A DNA stretch of 64,000 nt, taken from Tethya wilhelma (taxonomy: Eukaryota > Porifera > Demospongiae > Tethyida > Tethyidae). The DNA lies in the NCBI GenBank assembly GCA_964030475.1, contig CAXIPT010000002.1, positions 392,138 through 456,137 on the forward strand. Reading direction: 5' to 3'. The translations under genes were made by a program, and so were the position numbers. Shown here one piece after another: positions 1 to 12,092 of the stretch. Numbering within the stretch: the stretch's first letter is position 1; the number at the start of each line of letters is the position of its first letter. The notes below the pieces were generated by a model. It searched no databases, was not told the DNA's origin, and saw nothing but the letters and a program-made list of their open reading frames with translations.

Positions 1-2
1 CC

Positions 3-2189
3 TATTATCGCCGTTTTATCTCTGGTTTTGCAAAGTTGGCTAGTCCCTTACATGCTCTTACTAAAAAGACTGCACAGTTTTGCTGGAGCAATGCCTGTCA
101 AGCTGCTTTTGAAGAGCTGAAGAGCAAATTAGTTATGGCTCCGATTCTTGCATACCCAACTTTTGACCGTAAATTTATTCTGGAGACAGATGCCAGCATC
201 CTCGGATTGGGAGCAATTTTATCCCAAGAGCAAGATGATGGTTTGCTTCACCCCGTGGCATACGCTAGTCGTGCGTTATCGCCCTGTGAAAAGAATTATG
301 GCATCACTGATCTGGAAACTTTAGCCGTTGTGTGGGCTCTATCTCATTTTAAGGTTTACCTGTATGGTCAGCAAGTAAAGGTCGTCACCGATCACGTTGC
401 AGTTAAGTCTGTCCTGTTGAATCCGACTGCAAGTGGCAAGCATGCACGATGGTGGGCCAAAGTTTTTGAAAGTGGCATTGCCGATGTGGACATCGCTTAT
501 CGCAGAGGGAGTGAAAATTCTAGTGCCGATGCTCTCTCTAGAGCTCCTCATTGTGACTCACCCGATAGGGAGGAAGACGTTGGCATGTCTGTTTTCAATA
601 TTACCACAATTGGTGACTTGCTTCATGAAGAGTCAGGTGAGATGAAGCTGAATGATGTTTCCACCCATGCTAACATTGGAGAGGAACAGCACAAGGACCC
701 TCAGTTAAAAGAGCTAATTCAGTTCATTGAAGACAATGTTCTGCCGGCTGACGAGAAGAGAGCTCGGAAGATTGCTCTACAGGCTAACCAGTTCTCGATC
801 GTAGACAACATCCTCTACTTTGTCGAGCCCAAGAAGAAGGAAGTAAAGAAAAGAGCTGTGGTGCCAGAGTCATTGAAGAGACCACTACTTGAACTTAATC
901 ACAAAGGACCTCTTTCTGGACATTTGTCTGGTGCTCGTCTGTACAAAGCTCTTGTTTCTTCGTTCTGGTGGGAAGGCATGTACAAGGACTCAGTAGAGTA
1001 CTGCCGATCCTGTCCACAGTGTGTCACCGTCTCAGGAGGTGAGCGTGTTGGGAAACCTCCACTCCAGACGATCCCTGTAAGCAGACCATTCCAGGTCATA
1101 GGTGTCGACATAATGGACTTGCCCAAAACCGAGTCTGGCAACAAACATGTGCTTGTGTTTCAAGATTTCCTATCTAAATGGCCAATGATCTTCGCGATGC
1201 CAGACCAGAAGACTCATCGCATCGTCAACCACCTAGTGAAGGATGTGATCCCAATGTTTGGAGTGCCCGAGAATCTCCTCTCTGATCGTGGTACCAATTT
1301 GCTGTCGTTCCTGATGCGTGATGTATGTGCCATGCTAGGGATCAACAAATCGAACACAACTGCATACCACCCACAATGTAATGGGATGGTCGAAAGGTTT
1401 AATCGTACATTGAAAACGATGCTCCGGAAACATGTGGAGACATGGGGGAAGCAATGGGACAAACGTCTTCATTCCGTTCTTTGGGCTTACAGGAACACGC
1501 CGCATGACTCCACAAATGAGAAGCCATCCTACTTGCTGTTTGGAAAGGACTTACGGACTCCTTCTGAGGCTACCTTCCTACCTACTACTGATATGCAGTC
1601 TGTGGATCTGGAGTCGTACAAGGTGCAGCTAGCAACAGAATTGACAGTAGCCAGAGAGCAAGCTGCACAAGCTGTTCGTAAAGCTCAATCTCGTTACAAA
1701 GCCCATTACGACAAGGGTAAATGTGCTAACAACCTTAAGAAGAGTGAATGGATCCTCATTCGCTTTCCGCATGAGGAAACTGGAGCTGAACGCAAACTAT
1801 CCAGACCATGGCATGGGCCGTATAGAGTTATCTCTACTACCCCAACAGGAGTGGTTGCTGAGAAGGTGTACTCTCCCCAGGATGGAACTATTCAGGTCCA
1901 CCTAACTCGTGTGTCACGGTGCCCTCTCAATTTCCCTGCTGGATACTATTGGTATGGTTCTAAACGCCGAGGACCAGGTCGACCACCTCAGTGGCTGAAC
2001 GAGCTCATGAAGTCTGCTGACACCCCAAGCAAAGATTCTCAAGATGTAACAGATGTTGTCAATATCCCTCCACCCGTTCATGAGGTTCCTGAACCAATTG
2101 CAACACGGACCAGGACACGTGTGGTCAAGCCTCCACTTCGTTATAGTCAGGAGCTCGGGACGAGCTCATCTGGTGCCAGGGGTGTGTAA
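3..2189 (+). CDS. pol: Ty3/gypsy retrotransposon Pol, C-terminal part (RNase H and integrase), 5' cut by window edge
   Basis: The frame is open from base 3, so the protein began before the window; the first residues (YYRRFISGF) match the end of a Ty3-type reverse transcriptase thumb. Numbering from codon 36, an RNase H domain follows with acidic residues D52, E94, D119 and D165. A zinc-binding H2C2 module (H289, H296, C326, C329) leads into an integrase core with D358, D417 and E453, the last pair in DD35E spacing. A GPY/F-like segment (HGPYRVI) near residue 600 marks the integrase C-terminus. There is no stop or frameshift over about 730 codons, so this is a young or recently active copy. 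It would reverse-transcribe and insert the element DNA. No chromodomain was recognised. The family call is firm; a finer clade is not assignable by eye. Confidence 0.93.
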   Translation, partial: YYRRFISGFAKLASPLHALTKKTAQFCWSNACQAAFEELKSKLVMAPILAYPTFDRKFILETDASILGLGAILSQEQDDGLLHPVAYASRALSPCEKNYGITDLETLAVVWALSHFKVYLYGQQVKVVTDHVAVKSVLLNPTASGKHARWWAKVFESGIADVDIAYRRGSENSSADALSRAPHCDSPDREEDVGMSVFNITTIGDLLHEESGEMKLNDVSTHANIGEEQHKDPQLKELIQFIEDNVLPADEKRARKIALQANQFSIVDNILYFVEPKKKEVKKRAVVPESLKRPLLELNHKGPLSGHLSGARLYKALVSSFWWEGMYKDSVEYCRSCPQCVTVSGGERVGKPPLQTIPVSRPFQVIGVDIMDLPKTESGNKHVLVFQDFLSKWPMIFAMPDQKTHRIVNHLVKDVIPMFGVPENLLSDRGTNLLSFLMRDVCAMLGINKSNTTAYHPQCNGMVERFNRTLKTMLRKHVETWGKQWDKRLHSVLWAYRNTPHDSTNEKPSYLLFGKDLRTPSEATFLPTTDMQSVDLESYKVQLATELTVAREQAAQAVRKAQSRYKAHYDKGKCANNLKKSEWILIRFPHEETGAERKLSRPWHGPYRVISTTPTGVVAEKVYSPQDGTIQVHLTRVSRCPLNFPAGYYWYGSKRRGPGRPPQWLNELMKSADTPSKDSQDVTDVVNIPPPVHEVPEPIATRTRTRVVKPPLRYSQELGTSSSGARGV

Positions 2190-2627
2190 CAATTTAATAT
2201 TGACAGTTGTAACTATTGTGTGTTTATACTAGACTATGTGAACTCTGTACCCTAATTGTAATATTCATGACTGTATGATTCTAATGCGCATGTGCAGTTG
2301 AGATAATAAGTTGATTGATGGAACCTTGTGACAGATAGTAAATTACAGACTCTGTGACACATACATATGCACGCACGCACACACACACACACACGCACAC
2401 ACACACACACACACGCACACACACGCACACACACCACACACACACACACACCATAAAGTACAAAGTACTAACTGCTCTATACAAGCCTCCATTTACAGTG
2501 ACATACATAAAATGCAGCCTGTTATGTGCAGCTAGGCAGACCAGGGCTTGGCCGTGTGCACCGACACTCAGTGGCTGACTGATACACTCACACCGTGGAT
2601 ATTATAAAGACACAAAGGACGTTTACA
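2185..2627 (+). mobile_element. Probable 3' LTR of the Ty3/gypsy element
   Basis: The Pol stop codon overlaps a TGTAAC start that follows a purine-rich CCAGGGGTG stretch (a short polypurine tract), which is the usual arrangement. A GTTTACA near 2621-2627 is an imperfect inverted match to TGTAAC and could be the LTR end, giving about 443 bases. The interval contains a (CA)n tract. The 5' LTR is outside the window, so neither the right border nor the target duplication can be confirmed. Confidence 0.4.
2371..2452. repeat. (CA)n microsatellite
   Basis: Nearly pure CA repeats broken by a few CG steps, inside the putative LTR. Long 'proteins' read through it are artefacts of the repeat. Confidence 0.95.
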
Positions 2628-4171
2628 ACTATTCAGCTAGCTCTGAGTTGCTAACTGGATAGCAGTTAGTACCATCCATGATTGATCAAAAGTTCTTCTT
2701 TGTCACTCGATCCAAAACGGCAGCTGGCATGCCATACACTGTAGTGTATGACATCATGCATGAAGCTTAAAATAGCACCTCTCAAACCAGTTTCAAAGTA
2801 CATATTTTTAATACCAAACGGAAGCTTAACTTGCTATGATTACGAATGGATGCGTAATGGAGGGGGAAACCCAAGCACAAAAGAATGACATAGCCCAGTT
2901 TAATGACTTCCACGGAGCGACATTTATTATGCAATACAAGAAACGTGTTGCAGGATGAATACAATTGAAATTTGCAGATAGAAGCGGGCATGCACATTGG
3001 CCAAGTGAGATATCCCGTGAAAGAGCAGAGAATTCTCAAGGTAGTGGTAAGCGTAATAGTAGGGGTTTGTGGGCTAAATAAAGTTTTTGTAATGAAAATA
3101 ACAAAAAAATTATACTGATTTGCATATACCTTAATACAAAGAGCTTGTACTTGAGTAGTTGCAGGCCTGCAGCTGTATAGCAAATCTGACATGTTTCCAT
3201 ATGCTTATCCCTAACGTTTTTTTCCTTACGTTCTTTGCAAACAGTGAGCCACGCCCTCCCACAATCACGTGACCAGGCCCGCCCACTCACAGAAGCTTCA
3301 CAAGTGATCACCCTACACATATGTACCATCACTAGATGATTAGCCTTTAAGGTCTGGAAGTTATGTTGAGATATAAACACAAAATCATGAATTTTGGTCT
3401 CTTATGTGGTTGCACTGTATATCTTCTAAATTATGGGTAATACCACTATATATCCTATTTAGCCTTGTATCCTAGGTTACAGCCAGGGAATAAAAGTGAT
3501 ATTTCCCTGTTTGTGGTTAGATATTTCCCTGCTCATGTACTTTTACAAGAAAAAAACATAATTTACTACTGGCATATTTGCATATGCAGTAGTATGGCGC
3601 ATGCAACAAATTTTACCTTGGTAACCATTTTTGGGTTGGTTTACAGCTGTTTCTTTGTGTAGCAAATTAAGAAAAGATAAACATTACAGTGCTGCAGACT
3701 GCTTTACTCATGCAGTGCTAAGCTTTGTTTCTTTGACTCAAGCGCTAGTTTATTTGGCACCACCCAGGAAACTCCTCCCAACAACTAGTGCCTTGTGCAA
3801 TAGCTGCGTTGACGGTGATAGCAAAGAGAAATTTTAGTGCTTTTTGGAAAAGTAAAAGCAAGTTTGTGTTTTCTGATACAAGATTGAAGTTTTCTGATAC
3901 AAGACTGAAGTTTTTCTGAAACATTTTGCTTTTCCAATACAAAATTTGTGCTTTCTGGACAATTTTTAGCAAAAGTCAAGCCATCATTTGTAATTCTATT
4001 GACCCTTACCTATTTTGAGACAACGCTGCAGTCAGAAAAGAAACCCGTTACAAGCTTGCAAGAGAAGACAAGGCAGGTTTTTTGTTTTAAATGAAAAAAT
4101 AACCGTTGCTGGGTATTTTTGTTACTAGGCATATAAGCTCAAACAACCAATCTGAACGGATATATAATACC
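2628..4171. other. Non-coding stretch, no gene recognised
   Basis: AT-rich sequence with only short uninformative reading frames. The one visible structure is a 21-22 base unit (containing TTTTCTGATACAAGA) repeated about 2.5 times near 3868-3925. Confidence 0.5.
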
Positions 4172-4279
4172 TATACCATAGTAGTACGGGAATTATGGTG
4201 ATAACCACACCCTCGCACTCGGGCTGCGCCCTCGGGCTCTGGGTGGTTATCAACCATAATTCCCTACTACTATGGTATA
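4172..4279. repeat. Short palindromic foldback element
   Basis: The left arm (TATACCATAGTAGTACGGG, then AATTATGGTGATAACCAC) is the near-perfect inverse of the right arm ending ACTACTATGGTATA. The loop is CG-rich with repeated CTCGGGCT words, unlike the AT-rich surroundings. No coding capacity; it looks like a miniature element. Confidence 0.75.
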
Positions 4280-4339
4280 ACTATAATGTAAAACACATAT
4301 ATAATAGATTTACACACTTACCCTAAACATGCTCATAAA

Positions 4340-4716
4340 ATCAGGTCATGTGACTAATACTTTACGAATATTTTCAATTTCTCATGAATAATTAATAATG
4401 CAGACGGTTTTGTAAGGTTGCCATGGCAACTAAATTTTGTCACAAGATTTATCAAACTGTGGGGTATCCTGATCTGCCCGGTTTTTGGTTATAATGTTTA
4501 CTGTACATGTGGTCCAATAAAGTGTCTGTGCTTTATTTAGAAAATGAGTCGTAATTTTATGCAGGTGTAGTTTTTGCACAAAAACCGGGCAGTTCATGAT
4601 AGCCTGTCATGAGACGATTTCAGTGACAAAAGTTGGTTGCTATAGCAACAGTAGAAACCATCCACCTATTCATGAGAAGCTAATTATGCAAAAACAACAG
4701 GTCATGTGACAAAATT
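4340..4716. repeat. Long imperfect inverted repeat with two RFX-box-like palindromes
   Basis: Both arms carry, in mirror order, a GTCATGTGAC word, CTCATGAATA, a GTTGC-N4-GCAAC palindrome, a TTTTGTCAC word and CTGCCCGGTTTTT. The centre is near 4515. The palindromes are GTTGCCATGGCAAC at 4417-4430 and GTTGCTATAGCAAC at 4636-4649. The ends are diverged, so exact borders are uncertain. Confidence 0.65.
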
Positions 4717-4718
4717 AA

Positions 4719-4719
4719 N

Positions 4720-4782
<63 letters not shown>
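4719..4782. repeat. (GA)n microsatellite beginning at an N base
   Basis: An uncalled base at 4719 is followed by about 63 bases of GA repeat, so the true length of the repeat is probably not resolved here. Confidence 0.95.
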
Positions 4783-5462
4783 CCTTTAAAAAGACATAGC
4801 ATCAACATTAATTTTGTCAGCTGCAAAATCTAAACTATTAGCTTGTTACACAGCAAAGCACAAAAACACCATGCTTCCTGTATAAACCTCAAACAGACAC
4901 ACCAGTTAGTGGTGTACCACAACCAATACACTACAATGTCATGTGGTCGTACACATGAGTGTGTGTGTGTGTGCTACTATATGACTCACACTATTACTGC
5001 TACTAGCCTCTTACTGGAGCCACCAGTCTGAGCTTCAGAGTTCTTTATGAAGACCTGCAGTATGTTTCAATGGTAGTTAGTTAGTTAGTAGTGTGTTGTG
5101 TGTACTTAAAATGTTTTCTATATAATAATTATTATTATATCAGCAATGAATGAAAACCAATGATTATTCATGAGAGAAACACTTGACAATGTACATTGTC
5201 ATGCATTAAAGCAACGCTCCATGTAATGTACACATATATGTGTACACATCGTATGTGATAGGAACATTGCATCTGGTGGTGTATCAAGGATAAGGGTTAG
5301 GATAGAATTACACTATGGTCATGCACATACATATGCAGAGGAAGTAGAACAGCTGTGTGTCATGTGATTTAAAACCTCCCAGTTCACTGTTGCTCGGTAA
5401 ATGGTGAATTGTGAACAGTGAACAGTTAACTGTCGACAGCATATCAGCTATGTTAAAGCAAT
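4783..5462. other. Non-coding stretch, no gene recognised
   Basis: AT-rich, with scattered short direct words (for example GTTAGTTAGTTAG near 5075) and no supported reading frame. Confidence 0.5.
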
Positions 5463-5708
5463 CTAGAGATACATGACTATCACATGACTAGCAAGTCTAA
5501 AGAGGTACTCGGTCTCTCCCTTGGTGAAGAGATAGACGCCAAAGAAGTAGTTGGCCAGCAGAACCAGATCAGGAAGGATGACAGAAGATATGATGTGCTG
5601 ATCACAGCTAACAACATTCTTTTCATCTTCTGGGGAGGGAGTGGAGTTTACAGGAATGGCTGAAGAGTTTCGTATGATGTCAGACGGAGTTACTTCACCA
5701 TCTACAAC
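5463..5708 (-). CDS. Candidate terminal exon of an unidentified gene
   Basis: On the minus strand a pyrimidine-rich acceptor (TTCCTTACAG) is followed directly by 81 codons ending in TAG. The peptide starts VVDGEVTPSD, contains a Ser/Pro-rich acidic segment, then a hydrophobic stretch (ILPDLVLLANYFFGVYLF) that could be one membrane segment. The splice context and amino-acid mix look more like coding sequence than the surroundings do. No family was recognised, and no matching upstream exon was found on the minus strand before about 7 kb. It could also be a chance open frame. Confidence 0.35.
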   Translation of the reverse strand, partial: VVDGEVTPSDIIRNSSAIPVNSTPSPEDEKNVVSCDQHIISSVILPDLVLLANYFFGVYLFTKGETEYLFRLASHVIVMYL

Positions 5709-5749
5709 CTGTAAGGAATAGAGAGAGTGTATAAACATTGGGTGGATGT

Positions 5750-7400
5750 TGACAGTTATACCGCATTTTTTATAGTACTAAACAGAATGGAGCTGGAAGA
5801 CACATATACACACAATAATTTGTACCATAGTTAGGTCACACTTCACTTAACACTGGCTAACCACCAGCAAGCCAGGCTACAGTGGTTGTACACCACCAGG
5901 TACATCAGCTGAGTTTATATAGTGCCCACTATGGTACAAGTCATCTGTATACCAGGAGTATCTATTATAGTGTGTATTGTTTTGTACTCCTTCATGCTGT
6001 AGTATATCTTCCCTCCCTCGGGAATACATACAATTACAGCCTTCAGGAGTACGTACAACTCAGCCTCGTAATCCAGTCCCTTCCCACTATGCTTATTGCT
6101 ATGTACAACCACCATACACACTAGATACTAAATTTACAAAATTTAATATTACATGTTGAGAAAACTGATTTGATTCTACAACACATTGATAGAGCGAATA
6201 TAAACTAACTCTAAAATGAAAATGAAAATTATAAAAGTCTGTCAAGATCAACTGTGAACTAACTACACATGCTTGGCTCATGCATAAACTGATGAGATTT
6301 CACAGCACATCAATTGATGGAGAAATTTACACTCACTGGGAGATAAACATTATATATTCTCGGCTCACACATAAACTGTACTGAACTTCAACACAAGCAG
6401 GCTAACTTCTATAACATACCTAATGTAAGCCTGCGGTTCAAAAACAAATTCTTTCAGGAAATCGCATGTGCTATAGAGAGAGAATGACACATGACAGCTA
6501 TTGTAGTACCAGTCATGTAAATGGTGACAATTAAACTATAACCTCGTACCCAGGCCAGGCCACTCCCAGTTGCTGCTATGTTGGATGCAGAAAATCTCAA
6601 AAAATTAAAAAGTTACTAGGAGAGGCCTGCCAGTGGGTATAGGAGGCTGGACAAACTACACAATCCTGACACACACAACAGCATGTTTCAGTGGACATTA
6701 AAATGGCCCACGGAGTCCTCCCACTGAGTGGCCTGCTCAGGCACACACAGACATCTCAACTAAAGATAGACCTATACTCAGTTAGAGAGGGTTTCTTTGG
6801 TTTGGGTTTTCAGCTGCTCAAAAATGAATGATTAATGGTTGCCGGACTGATAGCCAGAGGCTATAGTGTTGCCTATTAATGGTTAGTAACTAACTAGTCA
6901 GTAGGTCTATTTTTAATATACATCTATAAACCACAGGCAACAAAAACAAAAACTTGACTTGGTATCTCATGAGCCCAAACCTTGTGGAGCTTTCTTCACC
7001 TCAGCACTGCCTCAGTGACTGCTAAGATAGTGAGGCTGCTCACTGAGACACACAATGAAGTCATCTTCAACAGAAGCACCCTCTCAGAGAGTCACTGCTG
7101 CAGACAAATGATGGCTTGTCACCACAAGAAGGTAGGCTTTGAACTTTGATCTCTCAGATTCTGAACTGGTAAGGTAAATAAGGTCAAAGGTGAAGAAACC
7201 AAATACATGCATGCATGTATATAGCAATGTCTTCAGATCTGAATGTTTGCATGAGTGTTATTATAAGTTTTATTTGTCAAAGCTTGCTCTTCACAATACG
7301 CTAATAATATGAAAAATTAAGCATTGTATTGAAATTAATTTTTAATTTAATTTTTACATTAACAAACCAAAACAACATCAAAAGGGAAAAAAAAAACANA
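5750..7400. other. Non-coding stretch, no gene recognised
   Basis: No reading frame with recognisable content. A CTCGTACCCAGGCC word near 6542 resembles the GCCTCGTTCCCAGGCC foldback terminus seen at 18.0 and 32.9-33.1 kb. An N base lies at 7399 after an A run. Confidence 0.5.
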
Positions 7401-7470
7401 GTCTGCTTCTCTGTCGCTGTACACGAAACACAGCTAGCCAGATAACGAGTTTCTTTGCCAGCTGATTGCA

Positions 7471-7510
7471 AAAATGGCGGAAGTCGGAAAAGGGTCGTTT
7501 GTGACGTCAC
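7471..7510. promoter_or_regulatory. Promoter-like cluster: YY1-like, ETS-like and CRE motifs
   Basis: Within 40 bases lie AAAATGGCGGAAG (YY1-like core joined to an ETS-like GGAAG) and a perfect TGACGTCA (7502-7509). This mix is typical of animal housekeeping promoters. No confident gene starts on either side, so function is unproven. Confidence 0.35.
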
Positions 7511-7739
7511 GTAGTGAGGTAAATTGCTGAGCTGGCCAAAGCAAAGTACACATGCAGCATTGCCTCCCTTTGAGTTTGATGTGATTGTTGTGAGCTGCTT
7601 CAACTGCAAAGGTTGTTCTAAGCCAACTGACCATAGAAGAATATTTATACACAATAGCTTTGCTCATCAATTTTATCTTACTATTGTTTGACATATACCA
7701 TAGATGATAAAGTACGGTTATACTGAGTAACTGATCCTA

Positions 7740-7792
7740 TAAACATACACAAACAAGGAGTGGGCGAGCGAAGCGAGCCCCACTCCTCGTAT
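7740..7792. repeat. Short perfect-stem palindrome
   Basis: GGAGTGGG-CGAGCGAAGCGAG-CCCCACTCC forms a strong GC-rich hairpin with CGAGCGAAGCGAG at the tip, in AT-rich surroundings. It looks like a miniature foldback repeat. Confidence 0.6.
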
Positions 7793-7802
7793 ATATCTAT
7801 AG

Positions 7803-7930
7803 CTTTCACCTGATAATGCACTCAATGTCGCGAAGATGAATGTGAAACAAGGAAGAGCTCATTGAGTGACGAAAGTGGATGGTGGGCAGGAAAGCGCACT
7901 TGATAGAGATATTCTGGCAGCCTGTATATA
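7803..7930 (+). pseudogene. Fragment of IS630/Tc1-like DDE transposase
   Basis: One frame reads PDNALNVAKMNVKQGRAH then stop, then VTKVDGGQE. This matches the longer relic at 12.1-13.1 kb (PNDALDVTKMNVKPGGAH, stop, VTRDGWWAGK), including the position of the stop after GAH. It is a short piece with no catalytic residue of its own. Confidence 0.55.
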
Positions 7931-7933
7931 TAT

Positions 7934-10900
7934 ATGTAAGTTGAACTTTCGTTCTGCTATATATGATTATGAGATTTTTTACTTTTTCTCAAGCTTTTGT
8001 GCAGTCCAAGTTTACTGTATCCAAGAAAATACTTGTTGATGCTGTCAATGACAAGTGCGCCCAAGCTAGGAGACCAGGGAAAAAATAAAAATCAACGTAT
8101 GTGTTTATATATACTCGTACTCTCTATTCCTGGTATATATACTGGACCATATGGTATACCTGTATGCATATATGACTCAATTTTTTATATTATCAACCAT
8201 TTTTGTATCACTTAACAATCATTTAATCATTAATTTTGTCACCATCGTTATGTGATCATGTATTTATTCATCAAGCTGTTGTGTAGAATATTAAATTGTT
8301 GTGTTTTGTTATAAAAAAAATTATATAAGGTTGTGAGTCGGTTGGATATAACTTGGTTGGGGAACACTTGTGACAACCTTGTGACAATTGAGGTTGTCAC
8401 AGTTTCATTTCCAGGGTAAGTACAAGGTTGTTACATGATTATCACAGGGTTGTTGCAACCTTGTGACAACCTTGGGTTACAACCATGTACATGTAACATG
8501 GTTGGAACAACTTTGGTACAACCTTGCAAGTTCGGTATGGGTATGCGCATCAAATTTTGATATGCGCTTCCAGGGAAGGCCTAGATATACCTGGAGTAGC
8601 TAACTCAAAATTTGCAGACTTTCCTAACTGGCACGTTTTCCCTAGACAGGTCACATATTATTAATTTTGAAATAAAGATGTTGAATTCATTATTACACAT
8701 GACTTGATTAACCTGTGCATGATATGCTCCCAAACATGACTACTGTACTGCTATATGAATATTGTATGGAATTTTCAATTTGCTGTTATTGCAGAAAACA
8801 AAGTTGACAGACAATATGATTTTTTCTTTAAGTTCTCTGCCTGTTGACTCCTACGCCGTCCTGCAAAAAATATACAGAGCTCCAACAACAAAAGCTAACT
8901 GTTCGGGGTCCCTTTTTAAGGGACTGAGGAGGTTGGTTAACCCCTAGTTTAGAAGCAGACAGACACACAATCTTGTTCAATTCCAGAATATCATTCCAAA
9001 GGACATGGATGAATAGCACTGTAGTGTCTGGGAGGGTGGGAAGCAATATCGATGTTCTGGTAAGAAAAATTAATTTTTACTTCTAGTATTCTATTATAAC
9101 TTACCATCAAGGGTTGCCCTAGCAAATTTATAGAATACGAACAAAAATCAAGAAAATGAGGGCAACACTATATTGACACATAGCATAGCTACATGCAACC
9201 ACCCCATATAATGTAGACGACCTCATACGCATACGTGTAAGTAATATACAGGCTTCACACAAAAAGGCTTGGAGAAACATAATGACATCATGACTAAAAT
9301 GTACTACGAGCATCTGCACACAAAGGAATTGGAAGCAATTCACCAGATTATGGAAACAACAACAGAATTGGAGATCTGAGAGACAGTGATTGTAAGCAGG
9401 AAAAAAATTGTAAACTGTGCAAAGAAAAGGGCTATACCACAAACTAACATGCAGTCAATGAAGACTCGAGAGAGACATGCATTGTCACCTTTTAGAGCTA
9501 ATGTACAAAACATGTACATATACAATGACAGTACAATTAAATTACAATCACCTTTTTTTTGCCTCCAATAAAGGAGAGTTGCCTAGCAGTCGTATCAATC
9601 AGTGGTGAATTTACCTTTGTTCACTAAATGTAGGACGCAATTAAAGTCTCAATAGAACCAGTGTCTCTACATTGCCTTTTAGTATCGATGATCCTCATGT
9701 TGGGAAATCTGGTGGGAGAACATAACTCCGCAAAGAGTGCTAATGCTGTTCAGGCTCCAAAAAAATAATTTTAACAGAAAGAATGTATTCATACTCTTAT
9801 GACTTATAATATTGCATTTCGGCTGCTTCCACAGTGAGTGTGGCTATTGGTACTGGTGGCGGAACCCCAGCATGGCATGGTCACAAGCAACCGTGCCAGT
9901 TAATGGAGCACATGCACACAACAGGTGGTTTACTTTACTCCCGGTACCCAATAAGATAGCATTTGTCTTGAGTTCGTAGAAATGAGAGATGGTGCCAGAA
10001 ATATGGCTGCGTGAGGAGGAGGAGCCAGAGTCGTTGGTATGGTCTTGCGAGAAACTGGTCTGAGAACTAACATTTTACAATGGCTAGTTGTTATGCTGTG
10101 ACGGTGGGAGTGTTGGTGACGGTTTACCCCACTATATGGTGCCAGAATTTATGGATTATCAGACAACCTTAATATGATGCTTTCATGACTTCGAGGGCCT
10201 AGTCTGGGTCTAGTATGATTGAGCATTTAGGCGTCAAGTGGCCCAGAGTAAGGACTTGCATTGGTCATGGATCAATATCAGGCTGTACAGTCTCTGTTTT
10301 GCAAGGAAAGCTCACCGCACATTGCGCATAGCTTGTGCTTGAGTGATAGTTACTCAGTAGATAGCTGCCCAGACAATGCAGCAGGGTTTGCGATGCCATG
10401 GGAAGCTCCTCCATGGCAACAAATATGGGGGGCATCGATGGATCTGTTATTTTCATACCAGTAAATTACCAGGCTCTTCGATGGCCACCAGGATACAGCA
10501 GTGCCCATATTTATTACAGGGAGACTTGAAGTGAAACCCAATCACACTCAGCAACTTTAAATTGACTCACTGTAGTTGCTAGTAAAATTCTGCGATTCAA
10601 AAAATAAATTTGTGCAAGATGTTAGTAGTAATATTTGTGGCCAAACTGGAAAACTGACTAGATGTAGTAATATGCAAATTTTGAGATAGTGTTTGCATTG
10701 TATTCTACGTCATTGCAGCTAGCTATTTTCCAAATCTGAAGCGGCTAGGTGCTATAGTTTTGGAGATATGAACTCAAATATACAGACAGTTCATTGCAAT
10801 TTTACTCGCTAAAATCGTGATTGAATAACTTGCTCAGTGAAAGCACACAAACTCTGTATACTATCAGTGTTACAAACAATTTATGTTTGTGGTTGACTAC

Positions 10901-11756
10901 ACGAGGATAGAGCTGATGGTGAGTGTGTGGTGTATATCGTTTAAACTCTGTGTCTAGTAGGGATACGGCAGTCTGTATATGTTTCTATTGCCTCTGTAAT
11001 GCAGAATAATGATACAATATATATATTATCTGGATTTCGCTTTAACTATATGCTACACTAGGTACTATGTTTTTTTCCCCCTTGTGAATCATTGCATTGA
11101 TATTATATAGCTATTTTAGATCATTAAAATTTTTTCTGGAAAGTCTTATAATTTCACATATGCAGCAAGTAAACGCCTCGATCTTAGAGAAAACCAAGTA
11201 CTAAATTTTGGTTATTTACCCGGGTGGAAATGAGAGCAGAAATCCGCAGTAAAAACGCCAAATTATGTAGTAAACCGAAGTATTTCTCTAGTGGTATTCC
11301 GCTGTGTCTTGCCACTTACCATGCATGCGTTGCCACTTTAAACCACGGAGAAAAACTAGTTAGCAGCTGCTAACACCTTTGTAAGGCATGTAGACATGGC
11401 TACATACAGCGTACACAAAGTGCCTGAGCTACAAGACTAGCACAGCTCTGACTCTAGAGATGACACAGCAAATAGGCGGAGTCAATTTTAGCCTCGTGGT
11501 AGCATTTGTAAGTACAATTAAGCTGTTTTTCTTTGTTAAAGACTCCATTTTTGGACTAAGGTAAGCCAAAATATAAGCTTTTTCAAGCGTGTTATGTAAG
11601 AAATAAGCACTGTTGTAGCAGTATGTCTAGCGAAAATAATTTCTGTATGTGTGTGAATCGGCAAACTTAACGTGCATGGCTTGAATCTAGGCTAAAAGAG
11701 TTGTATAGCTTAGTCTTATCTTTTATCACCATAAAAGCTGTGAAATAATCGCCCTA
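7934..11756. other. Long non-coding stretch
   Basis: No supported gene. 8340-8540 is built from diverged copies of GTTGTCACAAGGTTG in both orientations, probably a degenerate foldback repeat. 9.8-10.5 kb has a more mixed composition and overlapping short frames on both strands, but none carries a recognisable motif. Confidence 0.5.
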
Positions 11757-11841
11757 TACCGTGGTTTCACTCCAAAAACTGGGCTGGCACAAATACTGTG
11801 CCACGTGGGTATTTGGCCGATTTGTGTGTGAAACCACGGTA
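11757..11841. mobile_element. 85-base foldback miniature element
   Basis: The ends TACCGTGGTTTCAC and GTGAAACCACGGTA are perfect 14-base inverted repeats. The outer TA on each side is compatible with a Tc1/mariner-type TA target duplication. A second internal palindrome (TGGCACAAATACTGTGCCA) lies in the middle. It is too small to code for anything. Confidence 0.7.
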
Positions 11842-12092
11842 AACTGCGCAACTGTGGATTTCCATGGATAGTTTTTTACCAAGTAAAAATTATTATTCCA
11901 CAGATGAATCAGAGCTCTCTTCACTTGAGAGGACCCTGAGTAACTCATCTGATCTGTCCTAGCTCATGCTAGCTCCTCTATCACCACTTCTAGTGCCCCT
12001 ATCAACTACGACAGAATAGAGAAGAAGATACCAACAGAAGATACAAAGGAAACACTCCCAGTTGATTAGAAACCTCCTGAACCAGCCATGTC

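Noticed and set aside
2252..2578. Overlapping open frames of Cys/Val or Thr/His repeats on both strands
   Set aside because: They are produced by the (CA)n microsatellite, not by coding sequence.
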